This document shows positions 1 to 7,089 of a DNA stretch of 12,394 nucleotides, piece by piece. Each line of letters begins with the position of its first letter. Within the stretch, counting starts at the first letter, position 1. The DNA comes from JBEBXQ01 sp040391535. Its GTDB lineage: Bacteria > Bacteroidota > Bacteroidia > Cytophagales > Spirosomataceae. The position numbers were made by a program, and so were the translations under genes. The stretch is taken from NCBI GenBank assembly GCA_040391535.1, contig JBEBXQ010000136.1, forward strand, positions 1 through 12,394, in the 5' to 3' direction. The notes under the pieces were generated by a model that saw nothing but the letters and a program-made list of their open reading frames with translations, was not told the DNA's origin and did not search any database.

Positions 1-40
1 ATACTGCTTGCCAGTCCTCTGACATCAGGCGTATTTTCAT
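1..40 (-). CDS. Possible N-terminus of a GNAT acetyltransferase (partial, competing reading)
   Basis: An ATG at 40-38 on the minus strand opens a frame reading MKIRLMSEDWQAV before the window ends. The pattern I-R-x-M-x-x-x-D-W-x-x-V is how many GNAT-fold N-acetyltransferases begin. An AGAGG stretch lies about five bases upstream, and there is an in-frame stop further upstream, so this ATG would be the first start. Only 13 residues are visible, and the same bases are also open in the frame of the decayed gene described here, so the two readings compete unless the genes overlap. Confidence 0.3.
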   Translation of the reverse strand, partial: MKIRLMSEDWQAV

Positions 41-363
41 TGAACCTCTTAACCGGCAGTTCTTTTCCCTTTATGGTGTAGATCTTCGCAACACTATCCT
101 GTAAGTCAGCAGCATCTGTAGTAAGCACTTAACCACTTCAGGCTTAAATCCTGATGATACAACAGGTATTATCTGAGCGGCATTAAAACTGACAGATTGT
201 AATATCTCTGAAAAATAAGCCTTTTGAATAAAACGATATAATTACACACCGGACGGCTTCCTTTACATTCCTGAATCCGGGTCAGTTCATCTTCTGATGA
301 TCTGAATAGCTCAAAATCTCTATGCTCATTCAGCTTCTCAAGTGAATCCTTAACAACACTTCG
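1..363 (-). pseudogene. Decayed unidentified gene, runs off the left edge
   Basis: No intact reading frame spans this stretch, but the minus strand reads as three overlapping coding-like pieces. The first (about 363 to 222) contains LTRIQECKGSRPVCNYIVLF. The second (about 229 to 127) contains AYFSEILQSV and AQIIPVVSSGFKPEVVK. The third (about 129 to the edge) contains VLTTDAADLQDSVAKIYTIK and KELPVKRFN. Restoring one A in the short A run at 222-225 (minus strand) and one G near 126-130 joins them into a single continuous chain. Both changes are one-base deletions, which suggests a decayed gene or sequencing error. I do not recognise the family. The first piece is in the same frame as the upstream flavoprotein and starts immediately after its stop, with no ATG, so the original start is also missing. 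Chance open frames cannot be excluded. Confidence 0.4.
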
Positions 364-366
364 TAT

Positions 367-1500
367 TTACAATCCGAGATACTCAATCAGTTCTTTTGCC
401 GCAGCCCTGCCCGCTCTGTTGGCACCGATAGTGGAAGCAGACGGACCATAGCCCGTTAAATGGATCCGCGGATCTTTAGCAACTTGTGTGGCCAGCTTTC
501 CGGTCATCTCAATTCCGTTTTTGTCATTGACCAGGTTTAAAGGAGTAAGATGGTCCAGAGAATGGCGAAAGCCTGTATTCCAAAAAATAACATCGGCATC
601 AAGTGTCGTTCCGTCTACCCATCGGACACCCGTTTCCGTAATTTCCTCAAACATGGGTTTTCTATCCAGGATTCCTTTGCTCAGCATTCCCTCAATAGCA
701 GGTGTAACCGGCAGCCCGGTGACTGATACGACTGATTTTGGTGGCAAACCTTCCCGTACTCTTTTTTCTACCATTGCCACAGCCTCGCGCCCCAATTCAG
801 GGCTAAATTCATATTTTCTGAAATCAGGAGACCGGCGGGCCACCCAGGTGGTTTGGGTTACTTCCGAAACTTCACCCAGCAACTGAACAGCTGAAATCCC
901 ACCGCCTATAATAATGACATGTTTCCCAATGAATTCCCGGGCATTTTTGTATTCACCCGTATGCAGTTGCCTTCCCCGGAACTTTTCCCATCCGGGATAT
1001 CGGGGACAGTTGGGTGTTTTCCAGGTACCTGTAGCGTTTATCAACCCGCGGGCACTGAACTGCACACCGTTTGTACGCATGATCAACCGCCCGTTTCTCT
1101 CTGTAACCTCACTAACCCTGATCGGACGAATGACGGAAAGCTCAAAGGCTTTCTCATACTGTTCATAGTATTTGGGAATGGCGATATTAGCCTGTAATTC
1201 TTTATCACTGGTGTTTACAGCATCGGCAAAGCCCATTCCGGGTAAATCATTGATTCCGTTCACATTGCTCAGCGTCAGGGAATCCCATCGATGCTGCCAG
1301 GCTCCCCCGGGACCAAACTCATCATCTAAAACGACAAAACCTCTTCCGGGTACTATCCCCTCTTTTTTCAGATGATATGCAGCCGACAAACCCGCTTGTC
1401 CGGCACCGATGACTACAATATCCACTTTATAAAATATATCCGGACGCACTTTGCTTAATCCTGAAGAATCAGCATCATGTATGTCTTTATCAGGCTCCAT
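367..1500 (-). CDS. FAD/NAD(P)-dependent oxidoreductase, flavin-monooxygenase-like (CzcO/BVMO type)
   Basis: A 377-residue protein with the two-dinucleotide-fold layout of class B flavin monooxygenases. The FAD Rossmann motif is GAGQAGLSAA at residues 32-41. GGAWQHRW (65-72) matches the GGxWxxRW segment near the flavin, and ATGTW (156-160) is the usual second flavin contact. Residues 174-184 read F-x-G-x-x-x-H-x-x-x-Y, a close variant of the Baeyer-Villiger fingerprint FxGxxxHxxxW. GGGISAVQ (199-206) starts the NAD(P)H fold, and NTGFR (308-312) is the late ATG/DTG-type motif. Family members use NAD(P)H and O2 to oxygenate soft nucleophiles or ketones; the substrate cannot be read from sequence. 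Length is normal. The ATG at 1500 leaves about 25 residues before the first strand; no better start is visible. It appears monocistronic, with the decayed gene immediately downstream. Confidence 0.9.
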   Translation of the reverse strand: MEPDKDIHDADSSGLSKVRPDIFYKVDIVVIGAGQAGLSAAYHLKKEGIVPGRGFVVLDDEFGPGGAWQHRWDSLTLSNVNGINDLPGMGFADAVNTSDKELQANIAIPKYYEQYEKAFELSVIRPIRVSEVTERNGRLIMRTNGVQFSARGLINATGTWKTPNCPRYPGWEKFRGRQLHTGEYKNAREFIGKHVIIIGGGISAVQLLGEVSEVTQTTWVARRSPDFRKYEFSPELGREAVAMVEKRVREGLPPKSVVSVTGLPVTPAIEGMLSKGILDRKPMFEEITETGVRWVDGTTLDADVIFWNTGFRHSLDHLTPLNLVNDKNGIEMTGKLATQVAKDPRIHLTGYGPSASTIGANRAGRAAAKELIEYLGL

Positions 1501-1514
1501 TTAACTACTGTTTA

Positions 1515-1532
1515 TATGCTTCACTTAGCATA
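1515..1532. promoter_or_regulatory. Inverted repeat upstream of the flavoprotein gene
   Basis: Perfect 6-bp arms TATGCT and AGCATA flank a 6-base spacer, centred about 24 bp upstream of the flavoprotein ATG at 1500. The position suits an operator for a dimeric regulator or a 5' UTR hairpin. No regulator gene lies next to it, and a 6+6 repeat in AT-rich DNA can occur by chance. Confidence 0.25.
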
Positions 1533-1860
1533 ATCCACTTATTCTTTTTGTATTGATTATCTGTCAGATTGCAATTTAGGAAATGTATGAGACATCGCTC
1601 GTCAGGTCTCTGATAAAAGATCCGCTGCAGGACATAGCTGAACCCCTCTTATTGTCCGGGGCAATTCTGAACGATTTAAAGAGGGACGGAATCGCAGTAA
1701 ACCTTCCGGCGAAGAACACGGGTATTGTACCGGCTAAATCACAAAACTGTCTCATTGGAAGATTTTTTGAGTGAATAGAAATTATTCTACGAATTCAGTA
1801 TCAAGAATAAATTCAATAAAATGCTATAAAAAATTAAAAAAAACTACATCCGGTAGCATA
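1533..1860. other. Intergenic stretch without a convincing gene
   Basis: The region separates the minus-strand flavoprotein from the plus-strand secreted-protein pair, so it should hold two divergent promoters. A 63-codon plus-strand frame (1583-1774, beginning MYETSLVRSLIK) is open and its codons look moderately coding-like, but the opposite strand is also open over the same bases, and I recognise no family in either. It could be a remnant of an older gene. The last 80 bases are very AT-rich, with A runs, as expected ahead of a Bacteroidota promoter. Confidence 0.4.
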
Positions 1861-1867
1861 GTTGTAT

Positions 1868-1875
1868 TATTTTTG
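1868..1875 (+). promoter_or_regulatory. Bacteroidota-type -7 promoter element
   Basis: TATTTTTG fits the TAnnTTTG consensus of the Bacteroidota primary sigma factor exactly and lies 28 bp before the ATG at 1904, giving a 5' UTR of roughly 20 bases. AT-rich DNA precedes it. No clear -33 TTTG/TTG sits at the preferred distance (about 1845-1850), so strength is uncertain. It would serve both secreted-protein genes. Confidence 0.5.
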
Positions 1876-1903
1876 TTCTAAATCATCAAGATATTCTATT
1901 GTT

Positions 1904-3079
1904 ATGAAAAGCTATTTACGGATTATTATTCTTTCTGTGGCTACTTTCTCTGCACAGGCGCAAAGTGGTGTAGGGATTAATACTACCCAGCCGGATGCCT
2001 CTGCCGCACTTGAAATACAGTCTACAACCCAGGGTATTCTGATACCCAGGATGACAGCATCCGAAAGGAGTCTGATCAGTAGTCCGGCAACGGGATTGCT
2101 TATTTATCAAACAGATGCCTCTGCCGGCTTCTATTTTTATAACGGAACTTCCTGGACTACTCTTAATACTCCAGCCACATCAGATGCATCGCAGCTTACT
2201 TCCGGTACATTGTCAGACGCACGTTTAAGCTCCGCCGTTACGGTTCAGGGAAATACTTTCAACGGTGCGGAACAACTTGTCCAACTCACCGGTTCGGCAC
2301 AATTACCAGCCATCAGCGGTGCCAATCTTACCGGATTAACCGCAGGAAACTTAACCGGTACTGTAGCAGTGGCAAACGGAGGCACAGGCGCAAGCACAGC
2401 TGCCAATGCAAGAACCAACCTGGAGCTGGGCACACTTGCAGTCCTGAATACGGTCGGTTCTTCTGAAATTACAGATGGCTCTGTAAGTAATGCTGATTTA
2501 GCAAACACTGCCGCACTTTCTGTAAAGGGGAATGCTACCAATGCTGCCGCAAGTCCTTCTGACATTCCGGCAGGCACTGACGGGCATGTATTAAGACGAT
2601 CCGGCACTTCGCTTGGTTTTGGCCAGGTTGCTACCGGTGGCATATCGGACAATGCAGTGACTATAGCTAAACTTCCTCCAGGGGCAACCAATGCGACTTA
2701 CCTTCGCGGGGATGGCACATGGGCAGCGCCTGCTGCCTCTGGAGGCAGCGGAACATTTTCGGTTACAGCAGAAAATCCGGCCGATATCAATCCGGGCACA
2801 ACCATTACTGATTTTGGCTCTTTTACTGTCAGTGGTCTTTATTCCATTATATCTGTTACCATTGACGGCAGCACTCAAGGAGGCGCCAAATGGGGATTTA
2901 TCACAAGTGCTTCAAATGAGGTTATCGCATCCAGCACAACCGGAACTTCAAGTGCGGATGTACATCAGTATGTCACCATTAATACGGTTCTGGGGCCCGG
3001 CACTTACAAGATCAGAGTGGCCGCCCTTAATAATAATCCCATATTCTCTTCCTATGCAATCAGGAGAGTAGACTTTTAA
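1904..3079 (+). CDS. Secreted tail-fibre-like surface protein
   Basis: A 391-residue protein counted from the ATG at 1904, chosen because it puts a classic leader (MKSYLRIIIL, cleavage after QAQ at residue 20) at the N-terminus; a TTG at 1862 would prepend 14 residues and hide it. Residues 21-90 are the Bacteroidota head module: VGINTTQPDASAALEIQST, then IPRMTASER, then GLLIYQTDAS and FYFYNGTSW. Residues about 97-275 resemble phage side-tail-fibre repeats: LTSGTLSDARLS, ANLTGLTAGNLTGTVAVANG, GTGASTAANARTNLELG, then ATYLRGDGTWAAP. A Gly/Ser linker (279-283) leads to a probable beta-sandwich (285-391), ending in YAIRRVDF. There is no type IX sorting domain and no lipobox. A role in adhesion or surface display is inferred. 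It is 21 bp upstream of, and probably co-transcribed with, the next gene. Confidence 0.85.
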   Translation: MKSYLRIIILSVATFSAQAQSGVGINTTQPDASAALEIQSTTQGILIPRMTASERSLISSPATGLLIYQTDASAGFYFYNGTSWTTLNTPATSDASQLTSGTLSDARLSSAVTVQGNTFNGAEQLVQLTGSAQLPAISGANLTGLTAGNLTGTVAVANGGTGASTAANARTNLELGTLAVLNTVGSSEITDGSVSNADLANTAALSVKGNATNAAASPSDIPAGTDGHVLRRSGTSLGFGQVATGGISDNAVTIAKLPPGATNATYLRGDGTWAAPAASGGSGTFSVTAENPADINPGTTITDFGSFTVSGLYSIISVTIDGSTQGGAKWGFITSASNEVIASSTTGTSSADVHQYVTINTVLGPGTYKIRVAALNNNPIFSSYAIRRVDF

Positions 3080-3100
3080 TCCATTCAAAACTTTTTGATT

Positions 3101-4549
3101 ATGAAATATCTGATTGTTTTGGTACTATGGAACGGAATAGTCTTTCAGACTCAGGCCCAGTCCAATCTGCATACTACCGGAGCCGTTCTTTACATCGGCC
3201 CCGGTAGTTCACTGCAAATCGGGGGTAGCTTTTCCAATGAAGCGGGTAGCAAACTTGTAAATGACGGACATCTATCTGTATCAGGTAATATTACGAACCA
3301 TTCACAATTATCCGCATTTGGGAGCGGGTCTCTGTCTTTGAAAGGGACTGCTGCACAAATGATCAATGGTTCCGCTCCGTTGCTGGTAAACGACCTGACT
3401 GTCGATAACAGCGCCGGTATTATACTCGGCACCTCATTAAAAATAAACGGTGAACTCGGTTTTATTAATGGGATTACAGATGCCACCAACGTACTGGCAC
3501 CTGTAATTTTCACGGCAAACGGCGCAGTGCATCCCGGTAATCCACCCACAGATGCGGCTCATATCAACGGCTACGTTGCCACGGAAGGAACAGGTCCGTT
3601 TACTTACCCCACAGGGGACGGCATCCGGTATCAACCGGTGACAGTAGATCTTAGCGTTAACTCATCCGCGCTTACCGCACGCTATTATCCTTCCGATGCC
3701 GGCAGTGCTCCATATTCAGCAAACGGTACGGATCCTGTTCTTTTGTTAAGCCGTAATGCATCGGAATATTGGGATATCTCTCCATCCGGAAATGCTGAGG
3801 GCAGTGTCACCCTTTACTGGGATGCTTATCAAAATACGGGCATTCATCATATCGATGATCTGCGGGTTGGTCATTTATCGGGTGGCTCCTGGCTTAATGA
3901 AGGAGCTGTCTCGGCTTCAGGTACAACCTCGTCAGGCTCTGTATCAAGTAATAACATAAGCACGTGGAGTCCTTTTACAATTGGAAGTATTTCCCTCTCT
4001 AATCCGCTCCCTGTATCTCTTTTGTCTTTCACTGTTCTGCCGGTGGAAGAGAATTCTGTACTGAACTGGGAGGTAGCAGAAGCCCTGAATTTCAGCCATT
4101 TTGAAGTAGAAAGAAGCACAGACGGAAAGAATTTCGAAAGCATTGCAACAGTCAGTTATTCAGACGGCATTACAAATTACCGGTTAACCGACACAGGTAC
4201 TTCTTCCAAAAAACTATTGTACTACAGGTTAAAAATGAAAGATACTGACAATACCTATGCTTATAGTCAGATTGCCTCTGTCATGTTTGAAAAAACACCG
4301 GTTCCCGGCTTTACGGCGTATCCGAATCCGGTGAGGGAAACACTGGAGATTTCTTTAAATGATAACACCCTTACAGAGATTTCCGCCGTAATAACATCCG
4401 TAAATGGGATCACGTTACAGCAGCAGAAATTACAGGTCCGTAACGGTAAATCATTATTACCTGTAAATGGCCTTACCGACGGTATTTATATATTATCCCT
4501 GAAAGATGAATCCGGTACCTATTCGGTTAAGTTCATTAAAACGCAATAA
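3101..4549 (+). CDS. Secreted protein with type IX secretion C-terminal sorting domain
   Basis: A 482-residue protein from the ATG at 3101; a TTG two codons earlier is less likely. The leader MKYLIVLVLWNGIVFQTQAQ ends at a QAQ cleavage site, as in the preceding gene. Residues 25-125 are Gly/Ser/Asn-rich, with regular short strands (SSLQIGGSFSNEAGSKL, GHLSVSGNITNHS), typical of a beta-helix or repetitive surface region. Residues about 303-397 are the widespread Bacteroidota fibronectin-like module: LPVSLLSF, LNWEVAEALNFSHFEVERS, DGKNFESIATV, YYRLKMKDTDNTYAYS. The C-terminus (about 405-482) is a Por/type IX sorting domain: YPNPVRETLEI, a VNG turn, then GLTDGIYILSL and VKFIKTQ. The protein is predicted to cross the outer membrane by T9SS and be anchored or released at the surface. 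No enzymatic domain is visible. It ends 38 bp from the convergent DinB gene. Confidence 0.88.
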   Translation: MKYLIVLVLWNGIVFQTQAQSNLHTTGAVLYIGPGSSLQIGGSFSNEAGSKLVNDGHLSVSGNITNHSQLSAFGSGSLSLKGTAAQMINGSAPLLVNDLTVDNSAGIILGTSLKINGELGFINGITDATNVLAPVIFTANGAVHPGNPPTDAAHINGYVATEGTGPFTYPTGDGIRYQPVTVDLSVNSSALTARYYPSDAGSAPYSANGTDPVLLLSRNASEYWDISPSGNAEGSVTLYWDAYQNTGIHHIDDLRVGHLSGGSWLNEGAVSASGTTSSGSVSSNNISTWSPFTIGSISLSNPLPVSLLSFTVLPVEENSVLNWEVAEALNFSHFEVERSTDGKNFESIATVSYSDGITNYRLTDTGTSSKKLLYYRLKMKDTDNTYAYSQIASVMFEKTPVPGFTAYPNPVRETLEISLNDNTLTEISAVITSVNGITLQQQKLQVRNGKSLLPVNGLTDGIYILSLKDESGTYSVKFIKTQ

Positions 4550-4587
4550 CGATACCGGGCGGGACCGTTCCCCCATACGGGATGGCC

Positions 4588-5091
4588 TCAACCTTTTCTG
4601 CTTTCCTCATAAGTGGGGCCATACAGGCCCGGCACTTTATTTCCGGTGGCGCGCAGATAAACAATCATTTCACCCCGATGATGGTAAATATGGTTAAAAA
4701 GAAATCCGCGCGTCACAATGCCCCTTGGCAGGGGGCCCAGTACCACCCTGTCCCCTGCTTTCATGGTCCAGTTCTCCTGTAATTTATCTTCAGTAACCGA
4801 TTGTAAAGCAGTCCTGGCTTTCTCCACATTGCTTTCAAAAAGTGCCCGGGTGGCGCTGATATCATTCGTATCTCCCCGCTCAAGCCGATCAGCGGCAAGA
4901 TCATACACATCCTGCTCGAATACACCCACATACCAGTAGTAAATAGTGGCAATATGCTGCGCGAGCTCTCCCATCGTCCAGGAAATTTCCGAAGGTCTGT
5001 AACTCAGATCTTTTTCCGGAATCGCCTTTAACAGCTTACGGGTATTGTTTACTTCGTTTTCAAATTCCTGTTTCAGGTAGTGCAGTATCAT
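4588..5091 (-). CDS. DinB-family protein
   Basis: A 167-residue protein from the ATG at 5091 (an in-frame TTG at 5118 would add nine residues). The fold is the DinB/YfiT four-helix bundle: LHYLKQEFENEVNNTRKLL forms helix 1, WTMGELAQHIATIYYW (38-53) carries the first metal-type His (H46), and FLFNHIYHHRGEM (130-142) carries H134 and H138. That His...HxxxH triad is the family's divalent-metal site. Relatives include bacillithiol or mycothiol-dependent transferases and many proteins of unknown role; nothing here fixes the substrate. The length is normal and the key residues are intact. It is separated by 123 bp from the DoxX gene upstream and could be the last gene of that cluster or have its own promoter; I saw no strong promoter. 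Confidence 0.85.
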   Translation of the reverse strand: MILHYLKQEFENEVNNTRKLLKAIPEKDLSYRPSEISWTMGELAQHIATIYYWYVGVFEQDVYDLAADRLERGDTNDISATRALFESNVEKARTALQSVTEDKLQENWTMKAGDRVVLGPLPRGIVTRGFLFNHIYHHRGEMIVYLRATGNKVPGLYGPTYEESRKG

Positions 5092-5214
5092 ACAAAAAGT
5101 TTTTAGGACAGATAACAACGCTCAGCCCGGATTTGTTTAACCTCTCTGAGCCATATCGGATCAATATAAGGCCAAAGGATATACCGGAATACACACCGCC
5201 GGTTTCAGACTTCT

Positions 5215-5601
5215 TTACACATGACTTTCCGGTGCATTTTTATCAAAAAACCAAAGTAAAAGGCCCAGATATATACCATGCGTCAGCTGCGCCTGTACCC
5301 CACCCCAGTTTTCAACAGTAGAGCTACCCAATACCAGCACACTCATTACCGTCAGCGATGCATACAAAGTGTACCTGGTTTTAAAGCCAATAATTAAAGC
5401 TATACCTAAAACAGCTTCAATAACCGGTAATATATACCCGAAACCCAGTATGAGTCCGGAGGGTAATACCGAGCTTTCCATCGAAGATGCCATCCCCTCC
5501 GCGAAAGCAGTAAGTTTGGGCAGACGAACCAATCCGTGACCTGCTAATGATATTGCCACAGGTAATCTTAAAAAGAAGAATGTTGTCTTAAAATCTCTCA
5601 T
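5215..5601 (-). CDS. DoxX-family membrane protein
   Basis: A 128-residue, mostly hydrophobic protein with four predicted membrane segments, at roughly residues 7-22, 50-72, 78-93 and 106-119. The family pattern is visible as FFLRLPVAISLAGHGLVRLP near the N-terminus, FGYILPVIEAVLGIALIIGF in the second segment (the Glu in the PxxE position is conserved in DoxX/DoxD relatives) and TRYTLYASLTVMSVLVLGS in the third. DoxX-like proteins are small inner-membrane proteins linked to quinone/thiol redox and oxidative stress in some bacteria; the function is unsettled. It starts 17 bp after the cupin stop, so it is almost certainly co-transcribed with the cupin and the aldo/keto reductase. Confidence 0.85.
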   Translation of the reverse strand: MRDFKTTFFFLRLPVAISLAGHGLVRLPKLTAFAEGMASSMESSVLPSGLILGFGYILPVIEAVLGIALIIGFKTRYTLYASLTVMSVLVLGSSTVENWGGVQAQLTHGIYLGLLLWFFDKNAPESHV

Positions 5602-5618
5602 TTTTCAAGCTGAATTAT

Positions 5619-6215
5619 CTATTTAACAGACGACCATATTTGCACTAATCCTTCCGCATTTCCTGAAAATGGATCTGCAGAAGGCACCTTTACTTTTTCT
5701 ATCCGTGCTTTCGAAGCCGCATACTTACTTTTCTCCTCACGCACAAGGTCTGGCTCCACGCCTTCGGGATAAGCCCCTACAACCTGGAAATCACGGGAAT
5801 ATGAAAGACACTGATGCCCCGTACCTGCGGGAATAATCAGTATATCCCCGGCTTCAATTTTCATTTTCTTCCCGGCTGCTCCTCCCATCTGTACTTCAGC
5901 CGATCCCTGAAAAACCCCGAGCACTTCATGCGTATTGCTGTGATAATGATGAAACGGGTAAATCCCCCACCTCCAGGAGTTATACCAGTCATTGGATTTG
6001 AATCTAGCTTCCAGCCATGTTGCGCCTTTGTCACCACGCTGATCAAAAGCCTGACGGTATACCAGCAAGGGCAGCCGGTTATTCGGAATCACACCATCTT
6101 CCTTAAAATAGTATTCTTCAGGTTTTATTAACGGTTCCATCCTTTCTTTCCCATCCATAAAAGTTACCCCTGCTATTGCCTGAGAAGCCGTTTTCACAAA
6201 TTCTTTCCGGTCCAT
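5619..6215 (-). CDS. YjlB-like cupin with an N-terminal leader-like extension
   Basis: A 198-residue cupin. Residues 34-54 (EYYFKEDGVIPNNRLPLLVY) match the opening of the YjlB cupin group. Cupin motif 1 runs from PFHHYHSNTHEVLGVFQG, with candidate metal ligands H90, H92 and E97; motif 2 is GDILIIPAGTGHQ, with H134. The usual start of this family would correspond to the internal Met at residue 26; the 25 residues before it (beginning MDRKEFVKTASQAIAG) look like a degraded Tat-type leader, with RKEF in place of RRxF and a weak hydrophobic stretch. Export is therefore doubtful. The catalytic role is unknown; cupins of this type may act as isomerases, dioxygenases or binding proteins. It is 15 bp after the aldo/keto reductase and 17 bp before the DoxX gene. 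Confidence 0.85.
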   Translation of the reverse strand: MDRKEFVKTASQAIAGVTFMDGKERMEPLIKPEEYYFKEDGVIPNNRLPLLVYRQAFDQRGDKGATWLEARFKSNDWYNSWRWGIYPFHHYHSNTHEVLGVFQGSAEVQMGGAAGKKMKIEAGDILIIPAGTGHQCLSYSRDFQVVGAYPEGVEPDLVREEKSKYAASKARIEKVKVPSADPFSGNAEGLVQIWSSVK

Positions 6216-6230
6216 TGTCTTCGGTTTTTG

Positions 6231-7076
6231 CTATACACGATCCGGCCATTCATCCGGCAACTCTCCGCTGAACCCCATCTCAGGAAGCTGGTTGATCTGC
6301 AGGACTTCTTCCGGTGTCAGTTCAAAATCAAAAATGCCGAGGTTGTCTTCTATACGCTCCGGTGTTGTTGATTTGGGAATAGGGACAACCCCATGTTCAA
6401 TACACCACCGTAAACAGACCTGTGAAACCGATTTCCGGTATTTATCCGCTATGGTTTTCAGCACGGGATTCTCAAAAACCTTTCCGCGGGCCAGTGGAGA
6501 CCATGCTTCTGTTATAATTCCGTTTTCCTTACAAAACCTTACTGTGTTTTCCTGCCAGTATCCCGGATGAAATTCGATCTGGTTAACAGCAGGTATCACT
6601 TTTGCCGTTTCCAGCAATGCCTCCAGATGCGTTTCCAGGAAATTACTGACACCAATGGATTTTATCTTCCCCGTTGCCTGAAGATCTTCCATAGCACGCC
6701 ATGTGGCCGCATTAACCTGTTTCCAGTCTTCACCGAAATTTTTAAAATTAGCAGGCCAGTGGATCAGATACAGGTCGACATAATCCAGTCCGAGCTTTTG
6801 CAGTGAAGCCTCAAAGGCAGCTAAGGTCTGATCATATCCCAGGTTTTCACGCCACACCTTGGTAGTCACAACGATTTCTTCGCGTGCCACACCACTTTCC
6901 TTTATCCCTCTCCCTACAGCCACTTCATTTTCATATTTAGCGGCGGTATCCAGCAGACGGTACCCCTTCTGCAAAGCCAGCTTCACAGCCGCTATCCCTT
7001 CTTCTTCCGTGGCTTTATAAGTTCCGAAACCAATGTGAGGAATTACATTGCCGTCATTAAGCGTTAAGTTTTTCAT
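6231..7076 (-). CDS. Aldo/keto reductase, DkgA (AKR5)-like
   Basis: A 281-residue, full-length (beta/alpha)8 NADPH-dependent carbonyl reductase. The catalytic tetrad is complete: D43 and Y48 in LLDTAAKYENE, K73 in VVTTKVW, H106 in DLYLIHWP. The signatures GVSNF, NQIEFHPGYWQ and the C-terminal cofactor motif IPKSTTPERIEDNLGIFDF are present. Homologues reduce 2,5-diketo-gluconate, methylglyoxal and a wide range of aldehydes. The start MKNLTLNDGNVIPHIGFGTY is typical, so no extension is needed. It begins 13 bp after the stop of the broken DUF3861-like gene, and the cupin and DoxX genes follow at 15 and 17 bp, so all are probably on one transcript. It is cytoplasmic, in contrast to the Tat-leader reductase upstream. 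The exact substrate cannot be determined. Confidence 0.93.
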   Translation of the reverse strand: MKNLTLNDGNVIPHIGFGTYKATEEEGIAAVKLALQKGYRLLDTAAKYENEVAVGRGIKESGVAREEIVVTTKVWRENLGYDQTLAAFEASLQKLGLDYVDLYLIHWPANFKNFGEDWKQVNAATWRAMEDLQATGKIKSIGVSNFLETHLEALLETAKVIPAVNQIEFHPGYWQENTVRFCKENGIITEAWSPLARGKVFENPVLKTIADKYRKSVSQVCLRWCIEHGVVPIPKSTTPERIEDNLGIFDFELTPEEVLQINQLPEMGFSGELPDEWPDRV

Positions 7077-7089
7077 TTGCCGGATAGCT

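Noticed and set aside
1583..1774. 63-codon plus-strand frame beginning MYETSLVRSLIK
   Set aside because: The opposite strand is also open across it, no start signal precedes it and I recognise no family; kept only as a possible remnant.
1862..1903. TTG start for the tail-fibre-like gene
   Set aside because: It would place 14 polar/aromatic residues before a clean signal peptide and would overlap the probable -7 promoter box.
2245..2691. Long minus-strand open frame opposite the tail-fibre-like gene
   Set aside because: Shadow of a Gly/Ala/Thr-rich repetitive coding region; no independent signals and no recognisable protein.
1904..3079. Prophage or phage tail module
   Set aside because: The fibre-like repeats are preceded by a host secretion leader and Bacteroidota head module, and no other phage gene is nearby.
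3087..3097. AAAACTTTTTG shared just before the ATG at 3101 and before the DinB ATG (minus strand 5103-5093)
   Set aside because: Low-complexity AT-rich 11-mer; it misses the TA of the -7 box and is too close to the starts to be a normal promoter. Likely chance.
4550..4587. Possible bidirectional terminator between the convergent genes
   Set aside because: GC-rich with a few short complementary runs (GGGA/TCCC), but no stable stem longer than about four pairs and no T run on either strand.
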